Positions 25,112 to 33,874 of a DNA stretch of 64,000 nt are shown here, one piece after another. Source of the DNA: JBFMGD01 sp040751775 (GTDB lineage: Bacteria; Bacillota; Dethiobacteria; DTU022); NCBI GenBank assembly GCA_040751775.1, contig JBFMGD010000004.1, forward strand, positions 1 through 64,000, written 5' to 3'. The number at the start of each line of letters is the position of its first letter. Position 1 is the stretch's first letter. The position numbers were made by a program, and so were the translations under genes. The notes under the pieces are model-generated. The model saw only the letters and a program-made list of their open reading frames with translations, was not told where the DNA came from and ran no database searches.

Positions 25112-26368
25112 TTACTTCCTGAGGTTAGCGGACCTTTGATGCGCAAACAGTCCCTCTACTCCAGCCAGATAAGAACACGGGCCCGCAAGTATGGACGCGC
25201 CTTCCCTGGTTACTACCTGGTATGACGCCACTTTAATAAAAGTCCCCACCCAAAGCCCATTTGCATACCTGGCTCCAGTCAATGTGGGCAAGGTATGGTT
25301 GGGACCCGATACGTAATCTCCAAAAGCCACGGGGGCGTACTGCCCCACAAAAAGTGAACCGAAATTGATGATCTCTGCCATGATTTTTTCATTACTTGAA
25401 GTCATTAACTGCACATGTTCCGAGGCTATTTCATTGGCCAGCCCGATGGCGTCATCGATATTGTCAACCACACTAATCTCACCGTTTTCATTCCAGGTCG
25501 CGGCTGCCGTCCGGGCGGTACCTATCTCCGTCAATTCAGTTTCAATTTCCTTTAATACCTGCTCGCCCAACTTTTTACTAGTTGTAACCAGGATCGCAAT
25601 TGACATGGGATCATGTTCACATTTCGCCAGAAGGTCAATGGCCGCTAGCTTCGCATCTGCCGTATCATCGGCGATAATCAGGACTTCACTGGGCCCGGCC
25701 AGCAAATCTATGCCTACCCGGCCGATAACCTGTCTTTTCGCTTCTGTTACGTACATATTACCTGGCCCAACGATTATATCCACGCCGGGAACAGAATCAG
25801 TGCCATAAGTAAAGGCGCCGATAGCCTGAGCCCCTCCCATGCAATATATTTCATCTGCGCCTGCCATATCCATGGCCACCAGAACGGCCGGATGGATAGT
25901 GCCGTACTGTTTGGACGGCGGCGAACACACCGCCACTTTTTTTACACCGGCCACCTTGGCCGGTATCACGGACATTAGAGCTGTGGAAGGGAGTGGATAG
26001 CGGCCCGCGGGGACATACGCACCGACCGATGAAACAGGAAGCAACTTATGGCCCAGAGTCATACCGGGCAAATTACTGCATTCGAGCGTTTTTAGACATG
26101 CAAGCTGCTGCTCGGCAAAATAAGTGATCTGATCTTTGGCAAACGTAAGACTGTCTATTGTCTCCCGCGAAACTAGCTTGTAGGCATTTTTCAATGCCGC
26201 GGCGCCTGTTCTAAGATGTTCAAGTTCAACCCCGTCAAATTTTTGGGTAAACTTTCTGACAGCGCTGTCCCCTTCTTCTCTGACCCGTGCCAGTATTTCC
26301 TTAACCTGATCCTCAACGGAGACGGCTTGTTTGGAGGGTCTGGGTATTCTTCTTTTTAAATAATGCAC
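25112..26368 (-). CDS. Histidinol-dehydrogenase-family enzyme, HpsN-like
   Basis: Family enzymes oxidise a primary alcohol through an enzyme-bound aldehyde to a carboxylate, using two NAD+ and zinc. 418 residues with GPGNMYVTEAKR, DLLAGPSEVLI, the catalytic EH pair in ASEHVQL and FGDYVSGPNHTLPT. The C-terminal GLWVGTFIKVASYQ resembles sulfopropanediol dehydrogenase (HpsN) more than true HisD. No other his genes are present and the context is catabolic. The start is GTG, 8 bases after GGGAGG. I infer oxidation of a CH2OH group of the imported compound; histidine biosynthesis is the less likely alternative. Confidence 0.85.
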   Translation of the reverse strand: MHYLKRRIPRPSKQAVSVEDQVKEILARVREEGDSAVRKFTQKFDGVELEHLRTGAAALKNAYKLVSRETIDSLTFAKDQITYFAEQQLACLKTLECSNLPGMTLGHKLLPVSSVGAYVPAGRYPLPSTALMSVIPAKVAGVKKVAVCSPPSKQYGTIHPAVLVAMDMAGADEIYCMGGAQAIGAFTYGTDSVPGVDIIVGPGNMYVTEAKRQVIGRVGIDLLAGPSEVLIIADDTADAKLAAIDLLAKCEHDPMSIAILVTTSKKLGEQVLKEIETELTEIGTARTAAATWNENGEISVVDNIDDAIGLANEIASEHVQLMTSSNEKIMAEIINFGSLFVGQYAPVAFGDYVSGPNHTLPTLTGARYANGLWVGTFIKVASYQVVTREGASILAGPCSYLAGVEGLFAHQRSANLRK

Positions 26369-26395
26369 AGCTCCTACCTCCCTTAAATAAGTTGA

Positions 26396-26857
26396 CTAAC
26401 GTTTAACAAGCGTGATAATTCCTTGAGAGGCATTAACCTCCACCTGATCGCCGCTTTTAACTGCTTTATAAAACGTATCGGCCAATCTATCTACCAGGGG
26501 CACCTCCATGATAATGGCGCTGGCAACCAAAACAGTTTCAGGGTGCCGGATCACCATGGCTTTGGGAGCGTTGCCGTACAGAGATAATTGATAAAGACCG
26601 TCGAGCTGAACGACGGAACTACCCTTGCCGCCCGGAAAGATCAGGACCTTTCTTGCTATGCTCTGCCCTTCCAACTCATGGTTTTTCTCAATGACAATAC
26701 CTGTCCGCGGGTCGACCAGGTAAAAGCAGATACTATCGTTATCCGCTACCAGCGCCTCTCCTACCGCGTACCCGCCGGCTATTTTGTGGCAGTCGAACTG
26801 CAAGCCCCCCCGCTTACGCGAGGCGCTGCCGTGTTGAGTTATATCCTGATCAAACAT
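26396..26857 (-). CDS. Aconitase X swivel-domain (small) subunit
   Basis: 153 residues, DUF126 family, with the GGYAVGEALV start and FPGGKGSS motif of aconitase X small subunits. With the large subunit it forms a dehydratase; characterised members are cis-3-hydroxy-L-proline dehydratase and archaeal mevalonate-5-phosphate dehydratase. Start overlaps the large-subunit stop (TAATG), so both are made together. Confidence 0.88.
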   Translation of the reverse strand: MFDQDITQHGSASRKRGGLQFDCHKIAGGYAVGEALVADNDSICFYLVDPRTGIVIEKNHELEGQSIARKVLIFPGGKGSSVVQLDGLYQLSLYGNAPKAMVIRHPETVLVASAIIMEVPLVDRLADTFYKAVKSGDQVEVNASQGIITLVKR

Positions 26858-28062
26858 TAAACTTCACCCCTTAGCACGGCTTCAATACATTCTTCAACAT
26901 TTCTAAGGACAAATTCCATGTTTCTTCTTTTGGTATAATAAGCGCACTTGGGAGAATCGGTAACACCTTTCTTGCCGTACAGGTGGTGCCAGCAAGGCTG
27001 GTCAATACAAGTATCATCCACGATATGCCCTCCCGCTGATTCGATATCCTGTAAAAATCCCATGCGTTCGGCAAGAGTTCTAGTTAAAGAAGAAGTGCAG
27101 ATCCAAAGTTCGGCCTTCAGTTCTTTGCCCGTGATAAGGCCGGCAATCTGCTCAACCTGTCTGATTGTAAAATGGGGGCAGCCAAAAAGCGCAAAGTCGA
27201 TTTTCCCCGTAGCGGCGGAATGGATTTCCTTCATGCTCTGCAAATCCCTGTTTGCAATTGAAACGCGGCCTTTAGGGGTTTCACCGTGAAATGCGTCTTC
27301 CAGGGTTTGAGCCTCGGGTGTAACACCGACTATGTGATACATGGCTACCGCCCCCGCCGTATTTAGCTGGGCTCCCAGGTTCATAAGAGCCTCGGGAGTA
27401 ACGTCTTTGGGAATTCCGGTAAAAACCGGCACCGTAACACCTGTTTTCTCCGGCACGCAGTAACCAAGCATGTTATAATCAAAATCATCCTTCAAATCAG
27501 CTTCAACTTCTACCAGAACTTCACCCTTGCGGTTTTCGTCGATCAGATACCCGTAATAAGGAGTCCTCCCGGTAACCGCGGCGCACAAAGCGCTCTGGGC
27601 AGCTTCCCGGTTTGTTCTGGCGCCGTATACCGAATTGATATAAGGTGTGGCGCTGGATTCGGAAAAAGCAGTATATTCCCCAAAGCGCGGTATATTTTTT
27701 TCCAGGTAAGGCGTGCAGTTATAAGTAAGGGTTGCCCCTATTGTTTGATAGGCTTTGCGAGTCCTCTTGATTACATCCGTATCCTTGTCCGAGATATGGG
27801 AAACTTTCTCAAAGTACTCCAGGTTGAATCCGGGATTCACAGTCGGAGAAACGACACATCTCGCCCCGCCGCTGACCAGCTTTTCCACAAACCACAGATC
27901 CGCTTCCTGATTGCTTAAGGCCACATGAGCCCTGGTTATTTCCACCATCCTGGGAGCATCAAAAGATTCACCGATAGCCACCAAAACTTTCATGGCGGTT
28001 GCCATACCTTCACCATATTTTCCCTCTAGCATTGACTGTTCTTCTCTGGTTAATAACAACAC
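26857..28062 (-). CDS. Aconitase X catalytic (large) subunit
   Basis: 401 residues, DUF521/AcnX family, with NCTPYL, FSESSATPYINSVYGARTNRE (two parts) and FGCPHFT, the cysteine-rich sites that hold an Fe-S cluster in characterised members. It dehydrates a hydroxy acid. The start is GTG behind GAGGAACGG. No proline-pathway genes (LhpH, racemase) are nearby, so I do not assign hydroxyproline. In this operon it probably acts between the dehydrogenases. Confidence 0.9.
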   Translation of the reverse strand: MLLLTREEQSMLEGKYGEGMATAMKVLVAIGESFDAPRMVEITRAHVALSNQEADLWFVEKLVSGGARCVVSPTVNPGFNLEYFEKVSHISDKDTDVIKRTRKAYQTIGATLTYNCTPYLEKNIPRFGEYTAFSESSATPYINSVYGARTNREAAQSALCAAVTGRTPYYGYLIDENRKGEVLVEVEADLKDDFDYNMLGYCVPEKTGVTVPVFTGIPKDVTPEALMNLGAQLNTAGAVAMYHIVGVTPEAQTLEDAFHGETPKGRVSIANRDLQSMKEIHSAATGKIDFALFGCPHFTIRQVEQIAGLITGKELKAELWICTSSLTRTLAERMGFLQDIESAGGHIVDDTCIDQPCWHHLYGKKGVTDSPKCAYYTKRRNMEFVLRNVEECIEAVLRGEV

Positions 28063-28096
28063 CCGTTCCTCCTCAATCCGTTTAGCTCAGCTAGTA

Positions 28097-29095
28097 TTAT
28101 TGGGGTTTCAGCAATACTTTGACGGCATCACTGTTTCCCGCCGCAAGCATGGAAAAAGCACTTTCTGCCTGGTTTAATGATATAATATGGGATATTACGG
28201 GGGTCAGATCCACCTTTCGGTTAGCCAGAAAATCCACAGCCTGCTCGAGGTGTTTTCTTTTATAAGCATTAACACCGGTGATGTTGATCTCCTTATAAAG
28301 GATTTCATTCAGATCAATGAAGGCTTGGCTTTCAAAAAGCCCCACCATGATCAATCTCCCTTGAGGCTTTAGCCACCCCAGCGCTCCCCTGAACGTTTCT
28401 TCCGCGCCCACAGCCTCTATCACCACATCCGCCTGTTCCGCCTGCTGCCGCGGCATGACTGGTAATATCTCGTTGACACCCAGCAGGCGCGCTGTTTTTA
28501 GACGCTTTTCATTCAAATCGACAACAGTGATCCGCGGGGAGCCATATAACTCTTTTGCGGCCGCGGCGCTCAACAGTCCGATCGGGCCGGCTCCGATGAT
28601 GCCCAGCGTCTTGTTCCCGTCAAGTTGGCTTTTCTCCAGAAGATACAATGCTACCGCTAAAGGCTCGACCAGGGCACCCTGCCGGAGATCTACATGCGGC
28701 GGTATCCGGATCAGTTTTGATTGATGCATGGTAATATACTCAGCGAAACAACCCGGCGCTATCTCTCCAATAAATGATAGATCCGGGCAAAGGTTATGGC
28801 ACCCGCTCTTGCACCATGAGCAGCTGCCGCAAGAAACCCTGGGGTCCCCCGAAACTGTATCACCTGCCTTGATGCCGCGGGCTGCTTCACCCGGCTGCTC
28901 CACAAATCCGATAAATTCATGGCCCATGGTTTCCGGAAGGTTCTTGACAAACATACCTTTGCGATATATATGCAAATCGGAACCGCAAATCCCGCCGTAC
29001 GCAACCCGGATTAAAACCTCTTCCGGGCCCGGAACCGGTTGCGCCACTTCATCAACTGCTATCTTTCCGATACCGTAATTTCTAACAGCCAGCAT
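28097..29095 (-). CDS. Zinc-dependent alcohol dehydrogenase (MDR family)
   Basis: 332 residues: catalytic zinc ligands in GGICGSDLH and GHEFIGFVE, structural-zinc cysteines in CGSCSWCKSGCHNLC, and Rossmann motif GAGPIG. Closest to the sorbitol/threonine/galactitol-phosphate dehydrogenase branch, which oxidises secondary alcohols. ATG 29095, 3-6 bases after GGGGGAG. Substrate unknown. Confidence 0.9.
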   Translation of the reverse strand: MLAVRNYGIGKIAVDEVAQPVPGPEEVLIRVAYGGICGSDLHIYRKGMFVKNLPETMGHEFIGFVEQPGEAARGIKAGDTVSGDPRVSCGSCSWCKSGCHNLCPDLSFIGEIAPGCFAEYITMHQSKLIRIPPHVDLRQGALVEPLAVALYLLEKSQLDGNKTLGIIGAGPIGLLSAAAAKELYGSPRITVVDLNEKRLKTARLLGVNEILPVMPRQQAEQADVVIEAVGAEETFRGALGWLKPQGRLIMVGLFESQAFIDLNEILYKEINITGVNAYKRKHLEQAVDFLANRKVDLTPVISHIISLNQAESAFSMLAAGNSDAVKVLLKPQ

Positions 29096-29168
29096 TTTGT
29101 CTCCCCCGCAAACCAATATTCAATACTTTCTCTTTAGCCGTAGGCAAGCGCTTTTGAACCCGCCCCGC

Positions 29169-29936
29169 TCAGCCTGCCAACCAGCCTCCATCAACATAAA
29201 TAATCTGGCCGGTAATATAGTCGGAGCCGCTCCCTGACAGAAAAATAGCCGCGGCGGCAAGGTCTTCCGGTTTTCCGATTCTACCAGCGGGTATTTTACT
29301 TTCGATCCATGAACGATGCGCAGGATCAGCAAAAAAGGGCGCGGTCATATCCGTCAGAAAATAACCCGGTCCAATCGCATTTACCTGGATATTATGTTGG
29401 GCCAATTCAACAGCAAGCGCTTTAGTCAACTGCAGCACTCCTCCCTTGGAGGATGTATAGACAGTTGCCTTGGCAAGCCCGATATGGCTGGCCAAAGAGC
29501 CGATGTTGATTATCTTCCCGCCGCCCTGAACAATCATATGTTTGGCGGCCGCCTGGCAAGAAAAGTAGACACCTTTCAGGTTGGTATTCATGATCGTGTC
29601 ATAATCCGCTTCGGTAACATCCTGGAGCATCTTGGGGATTTCTGTTCCCGCGCTGTTGACGAGTATATCAATTCTTCCGTACCTGGCGGCAATACTGTCG
29701 ATTACAGCCTTGATCTCACCGGTTTCGGAAAAATCTCCGGTTAAAAAACTGGCTTTTCCTCCCGCCTTTTCAATCAGGCTTACAGTCTCAACCAGCATTG
29801 TTTCATTCCTGGCCACGCAAACAGCAAAGGCCCCCGCTCCCGCCAGGGCAATTGCAAAACCCCTTCCCAAGCCCCTACTGGCCCCGGTAATGACTGCAAC
29901 CATCCCCTCAAGGTCAAAATACTGTAATCCGCTCAT
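29169..29936 (-). CDS. Short-chain dehydrogenase/reductase
   Basis: 255 residues with TGASRGLGRG (NAD(P) binding), NSAG, and the catalytic set S, YTSSKGG; C-terminus GQIIYVDGGW, as in gluconate-5-dehydrogenase-like and FabG-like enzymes. GGAGG lies 7 bases before the ATG. First structural gene of the catabolic operon, following the regulator by 114 bases that contain an inverted repeat. Confidence 0.9.
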   Translation of the reverse strand: MSGLQYFDLEGMVAVITGASRGLGRGFAIALAGAGAFAVCVARNETMLVETVSLIEKAGGKASFLTGDFSETGEIKAVIDSIAARYGRIDILVNSAGTEIPKMLQDVTEADYDTIMNTNLKGVYFSCQAAAKHMIVQGGGKIINIGSLASHIGLAKATVYTSSKGGVLQLTKALAVELAQHNIQVNAIGPGYFLTDMTAPFFADPAHRSWIESKIPAGRIGKPEDLAAAAIFLSGSGSDYITGQIIYVDGGWLAG

Positions 29937-29967
29937 GATTTCACCTCCAACAGGCTGATTATTAAAC

Positions 29968-30016
29968 TAGTGCCCTGATAACCAGGTAATTGTCTGATGT
30001 TTTGGCGAGGGCACTA
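29968..30016 (-). promoter_or_regulatory. Inverted repeat before the SDR gene
   Basis: Arms TAGTGCCCT (29968-29976) and AGGGCACTA (30008-30016) enclose 31 bases that themselves hold CCTGATAACCAGG. It lies between the gntR stop and the SDR start; a folded leader or operator is possible. Confidence 0.45.
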
Positions 30017-30050
30017 AATATATGGCGGGCGCTTTCCGGGCTGCACATGG

Positions 30051-30746
30051 TCAGGCCTGTTTTCCCGTTAAATCCCTTTCAACGATACTTCTGGACCATT
30101 GGATGTGTTTTATCAGCAACGAGACAATTTTCTCAACATCTTTTTCTTTCATAGTTTCGATTATTTCCAAATGCTCTTTAATAGTTGTTTTTGTGCTGCC
30201 CAGCAACTGCGCAGAAATCAGCTGATACCTTAACACTTGCTGGTAGAGAATACCGATGATATCTTTAAGCCTTTTATTGCTGCATTTTTCAATAAACAGG
30301 TTGTGCAGTTTATTGTCGGCAAGAGCCACAGCCTCCAGTTCAACAGTTCCGCCGTTATTGATTTTCTCCAAGAAACCATTCCAGGTGTTTTCAAGCTCCT
30401 GTATCTCTTCCGCCGTAATCTTGAATACCGCGGTCTTTGCTGCCATACATTCCAGTACTTCCCTTATCTCATATATTTCAAGGAGATCCACGACTTCTAT
30501 GTTTTTAACAAATGCACCCTTCCCCGGTATTGCTTCCACCAGATCTTCATTGAGCAGTTCCTTGAGAGCATCCCGAATCGGGGTCCGGCTCATTCCCAAG
30601 GCTTTTGCCAACATATTTTCACTTAACACTTCTCCAGGCTTTAATTTACCCATGATTATAGCTTCTTTTATTTCTTTATAAGCTTCTTGCCCCAAATTTT
30701 TTTTATTTTTTTTGATCTCTTCAATCTGCAGAGCCAATTTAGACAT
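30051..30746 (-). CDS. GntR-family regulator (FadR subfamily, FCD domain)
   Basis: 231 residues: N-terminal winged helix (about 20-80) with MSRTPIRDALKELLNEDLV, then an all-helical FCD ligand domain with the metal-binding Asp/His pattern (ADNKLHNLF). Such proteins usually repress catabolic operons and are released by a small acid. It is first in the minus-strand cluster; a TTGTATACAA palindrome 66 bases upstream fits an autoregulatory operator. Confidence 0.92.
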   Translation of the reverse strand: MSKLALQIEEIKKNKKNLGQEAYKEIKEAIIMGKLKPGEVLSENMLAKALGMSRTPIRDALKELLNEDLVEAIPGKGAFVKNIEVVDLLEIYEIREVLECMAAKTAVFKITAEEIQELENTWNGFLEKINNGGTVELEAVALADNKLHNLFIEKCSNKRLKDIIGILYQQVLRYQLISAQLLGSTKTTIKEHLEIIETMKEKDVEKIVSLLIKHIQWSRSIVERDLTGKQA

Positions 30747-30811
30747 TGTCCTTCTCCCATCCTCAGAATCAGGTTTTGTATAAGCCAGCCGGTAGACTTC
30801 CTGTATTTATC

Positions 30812-30821
30812 TTGTATACAA
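30812..30821. promoter_or_regulatory. Probable GntR operator
   Basis: Perfect palindrome TTGTATACAA, of the FadR/GntR operator form, with partial copies TTTTGTATAA (about 30773) and TTTCGTATAA (about 30867) on either side. Located upstream of the gntR gene. Confidence 0.6.
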
Positions 30822-31304
30822 CTTGTATTCTATGCATCGCTGCAATATCCTTTTTCCCCAATAATTTATTTCGTATAAGATAGGTAATTCAGTTTGCGAA
30901 AGATCGCAGAAGAGAATTGTTAACTTGATTCAACTCTCTACTAGAGATGGTTAATTCCTAAGCCGATGGTTTCATACTCATAGCCCTTGATCGGGGCGCC
31001 AATAGTACCGTATAGTAACACCGATATCCAGCAGCCGTCTTCGCGTTCGCCGGTATTTCTCGGACCTTTGGCGATAGCAAAATTCAATCCCACAGTTCTT
31101 GTTCCACCAGCCTTTCAAGCATGGCCCGCGATAACGCAAATGTATCGTCTCCAAAAATATAAAAGAGCACAAGGGATATTTCCCCAGTGCTCCCTGATGA
31201 CTGATACCTCTGAGCAACAGGTTTCTTTTACCTAGATTATATGCCAATATTCACATAAGTCAAGCAAAAATCACACCACTGTGATCGGACTGTGATATTG
31301 TCAC
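30822..31304. other. Gene-poor stretch with decayed coding traces
   Basis: No intact gene. On the minus strand about 30950-31110 reads as a short protein-like piece (for example LLYGTIGAPIKGYEYETIG) without a start or a family I recognise; it looks like a gene remnant. It also holds the terminator at 31165-31192. Confidence 0.4.
31165..31192 (-). terminator. Intrinsic terminator, minus strand
   Basis: On the minus strand GAGCAC-TGGGGAAATATCCCTT-GTGCTC, with an inner GGGA/TCCC pair, is followed by TTTTATATTTTT. It probably ends transcription from the kor-glnK-glnL operon after it crosses the HEARO region. Confidence 0.7.
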
Positions 31305-31508
31305 CCTGTAAGCGGTCTGAGAAAATGTCAGCTTCGCAAGGTTTTCTCCGCTAATGCCTCTTGGCACCCTCATATAGCCATAACCTCGTCTTTCACGAAG
31401 TGAAGACGAACCACTTAGCGGCTTAAGTCCAAAGATGGTGCGGCCACTACGAATCCAAGGGCGGCAGGAATAATTTCACTCCTGCGGGAGTTTGGGTAGT
31501 ATAGCCTG
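31305..31508 (+). ncRNA. Orphan HEARO / IscB-type omega RNA
   Basis: The sequence matches my knowledge of the HEARO motif: an opening stem AGCGG/CCGCT with GAGAAAA/TTTTCTC (31311-31352), a small GCC-TCTT-GGC hairpin, a longer hairpin TCGTCTTTCAC/GTGAAGACGA (31387-31409), GAATCC, and the 3' block CACTCCTGCGGGAGTTTGGG (31478-31497). HEARO RNAs normally precede and guide an IscB HNH nuclease. No iscB frame follows here, so this is an ORF-less element, a known type. A covariance search would settle it. Confidence 0.75.
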
Positions 31509-31524
31509 TCTTCGTTTATTCCAA

Positions 31525-31620
31525 ACTGGGCACTCAAGCTTTACTGCCGCCTTTGCCGTCGAAAGTATTCGCGAGTGGTGTTACTCCATGGGCCAGAAAA
31601 CCTATTCGGAAGCCGAGCGT
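31525..31620 (+). pseudogene. Transposase fragment (ISAzo13-like)
   Basis: About 32 codons on the plus strand read FTAAFAVESIREWCYSMGQK and then TYSEAERHF, which resembles the segment before the ADGGGSN motif of ISAzo13-family transposases. It runs directly into the end of the response-regulator gene on the other strand. Only a scrap is left. Confidence 0.6.
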
Positions 31621-32546
31621 CATTTTTTGACTTCCCAGAAGAGGGCGTTGATGAATTGTTTGATGTTGACACGGGTGCGGGTGGGGGTGTCTTTGCCCTG
31701 GTTTAGCTCTTTCATTTTTTGGCGCAGTTCGGTGAAGTCGAAGAAGCGTGAGCCGTAGTGTTCAAAGATCGGGTTGGTGTAGTCGTCCAGGCCGAGCGAG
31801 GCGATATGATCCATGGCGTGCTTGATCGCCCGGCGCACTCGCTGTTCGATCGCCCGGACATCGGAGTGTTTGTCTTCTTCCGTCAGATACTTATTCTGCA
31901 CCGCCTGGTAGAGGTCTTTGAGGTGGCGGTATTCGCCGAGGTACTTTTCGACGTCGGGGACGGTGCTTAGGAAGAGCACGATTTGCACCAGGTCATGGCT
32001 GCCGGGCTCCCCGATCACGCCCAGTTCGGCCAGGATCTCCCGGATCCGTTCCCGGGTGGCTTTCTCGCCCGGGACAATGGCCGGAGTGTTGTTTGATGGG
32101 CTGTGCTGGCCGCGCAGCTGATCCAGGGCGGCGATCGAATCGCGCACCCGCTCAAAGGAGCGCTCCATTTCCAGTCTCTCCACCACCCGTTTAATCACGG
32201 CGATCACTTCAATCCGGTTGATCGGTTTGTTGATATAAAATTCAATACCCGCGGCATAGGCCTGGGCGACCATCTCTTTTTTTTCGACCTGGGAGATCAT
32301 CACAATTTTCCCCCCAAAAGCGCGCTCTTTAAGGCTCTCCACGATTTCAATGCCGTCCTTGCCCGGCATGAGCAGATCGATCAGGACAACATCCGGCTGC
32401 GTGTGCATCAGTTTGCCGGCCACGTCACCGCGGCCGTCGGCCAGTTCTCCGATAATCTCGCCCAACCCCTCATCTTCAATAATCTGGGCCAGGATGCGTC
32501 GGCAGGCCAGGTCGTCGTCGATCACAAAAAAAGTGTTCTGGTGCAT
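31620..32546 (-). CDS. glnL: Response regulator, GlnL (YcbB) type
   Basis: 308 residues: receiver domain (1-120) with acidic VIDDD, phospho-acceptor aspartate in VVLIDLLMPGKDG and the lysine in NKPIN; then a linker and a C-terminal YcbB domain ending ASLGLDDYTNPIFEHYGSRF ... TRVNIKQFINALFWEVKK. In Bacillus subtilis the GlnK-GlnL pair senses glutamine. The ATG overlaps the kinase stop (TGATG). Its place behind 2-oxoacid oxidoreductase genes and near gdhA fits control by glutamate-family metabolites, an inference. Confidence 0.85.
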   Translation of the reverse strand: MHQNTFFVIDDDLACRRILAQIIEDEGLGEIIGELADGRGDVAGKLMHTQPDVVLIDLLMPGKDGIEIVESLKERAFGGKIVMISQVEKKEMVAQAYAAGIEFYINKPINRIEVIAVIKRVVERLEMERSFERVRDSIAALDQLRGQHSPSNNTPAIVPGEKATRERIREILAELGVIGEPGSHDLVQIVLFLSTVPDVEKYLGEYRHLKDLYQAVQNKYLTEEDKHSDVRAIEQRVRRAIKHAMDHIASLGLDDYTNPIFEHYGSRFFDFTELRQKMKELNQGKDTPTRTRVNIKQFINALFWEVKK

Positions 32547-33874
32547 CAGCTTTCCCCCGTAATTTTTTTTAAGGGCAGCAGGACAATAAAACATTTTTCA
32601 AAGGGGCGTTCCCGGAAGCAGACCCGCCCCCGGAAGTTCTCGACCAATCCCTTCACGTAAGCGAGCCCGATCCCAGTGGACGGCACCCCCTCGGGGCTGA
32701 ACTTGGTGGTAAAACCGGGTTCAAAGATTAAGCTGCGGTCCCTTTCCTTGATCGGTTCGCCGTTATCGTAGACACTGATGCGCAAGATCGGGCCTTTGGA
32801 AGCTATTTTCAGCCGGACATAACCTTCCTCCCGGATGGCCTCGATCGCATTGGAAACTAGGTTATTTAAGATCGCCAGGAGCGGATAAATCTGGTCCACT
32901 TTGAAATCCTCTTGCCCCTGCAGGCTGAAATGCACCTTCTTATCCAGGCTCTGGCTATAGCTGCGGTTGGTTTTGATCACCAGATCAAGGATTTCAGAGA
33001 GGTACATGCGATGCGCTTCTTTGCGGATATCCAAAACCTGCGAGAGGCCGGCCAGGATGCGCACCGTATCTTTTTTCACCTCGTGCACCTCTTCAGCCAC
33101 TTCCAGGGCGGAGCGGACCAGGGAGCGGTCCGCCGGTTTCAGGCTTTTAAGGCGTTTATGTAAATTGTAACTCTTGGCCATCACGTTTTCCATGTTTTCC
33201 GTCGACTTTTTCATATAGAAGAGCTCATCGTAAAGATCCGAGGCCACAATCAGCATCTTTTCGTAGCTGACCCGCTCTTGCTCATCCATCACTTTCACTC
33301 TCTGAAAGTGGTTGATATTGACGAAACTGGTGATCAAGAAAACCTGTACTGAAGACATTAAGATCAGAATGACCAGGTTGCTCGGGGTAAAAATTTCCCG
33401 CACCGGCACACGCACAACAGCCTCCACCAGGCTCGAGGCAATCACGGCGCCGCCCAGGAACAGCACCAGGCGCGATGAGATCGTGCGGCCGATCTCCTTG
33501 ATCCCCACCAGCCTTAAGATGCAGGACAGAAACAAAAAGTAGACCGCGCCGGAATACTGGTGGGCCATGATGAACGTGAAATACTCGCGCGGCAGCCAAA
33601 AAAAGTAGTCCAGAAAAATCCTGAGCAGCAGTGTGGTCACGGCTACCAGAGCCGCGGTGGGGATAATCAGCAGGTGGTGCAGGCTGAGGACGGCATAGAC
33701 AAAAACCACCGTCCCGATGGAGAAACGAAAGGGGCCGATATCAGTGACAATAAAGAGCTCCGTGGCGATTACGGTGACGGTGACAACCAGGATAACCCGC
33801 TTATTAAGGGGTTTGAGCAGAGAGTCCCCGACCTGGCTCCATCCCCTGCTGATAGAGCTGGTAACCCAGTTCAT
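32546..33874 (-). CDS. Membrane sensor histidine kinase, GlnK-like
   Basis: Sensor partner of the response regulator. About six N-terminal helices starting RVILVVTVTVIATELF, a coiled stretch, likely phospho-acceptor histidine in VHEVKKDTVRILAGLS, and a GHKL ATPase with NNLVSNAIEAI, DNGEPI and GIGLAYVKG. No standard start lies just before the first helix: the nearest ATG is 33874-33872, giving 442 residues and overlapping korC by 71 bases; a non-standard start nearer 33830 is possible. Fragments of this gene are duplicated at 18935-19192. Confidence 0.82.
   Translation of the reverse strand: MNWVTSSISRGWSQVGDSLLKPLNKRVILVVTVTVIATELFIVTDIGPFRFSIGTVVFVYAVLSLHHLLIIPTAALVAVTTLLLRIFLDYFFWLPREYFTFIMAHQYSGAVYFLFLSCILRLVGIKEIGRTISSRLVLFLGGAVIASSLVEAVVRVPVREIFTPSNLVILILMSSVQVFLITSFVNINHFQRVKVMDEQERVSYEKMLIVASDLYDELFYMKKSTENMENVMAKSYNLHKRLKSLKPADRSLVRSALEVAEEVHEVKKDTVRILAGLSQVLDIRKEAHRMYLSEILDLVIKTNRSYSQSLDKKVHFSLQGQEDFKVDQIYPLLAILNNLVSNAIEAIREEGYVRLKIASKGPILRISVYDNGEPIKERDRSLIFEPGFTTKFSPEGVPSTGIGLAYVKGLVENFRGRVCFRERPFEKCFIVLLPLKKITGES

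Noticed and set aside
25112..26368. True histidinol dehydrogenase of histidine biosynthesis
   Set aside because: No other his genes, catabolic context, and a C-terminal GLWVG region more like HpsN.
26396..28062. cis-3-hydroxyproline dehydratase assignment for aconitase X
   Set aside because: Neighbours expected for that pathway are missing, so only the family is claimed.
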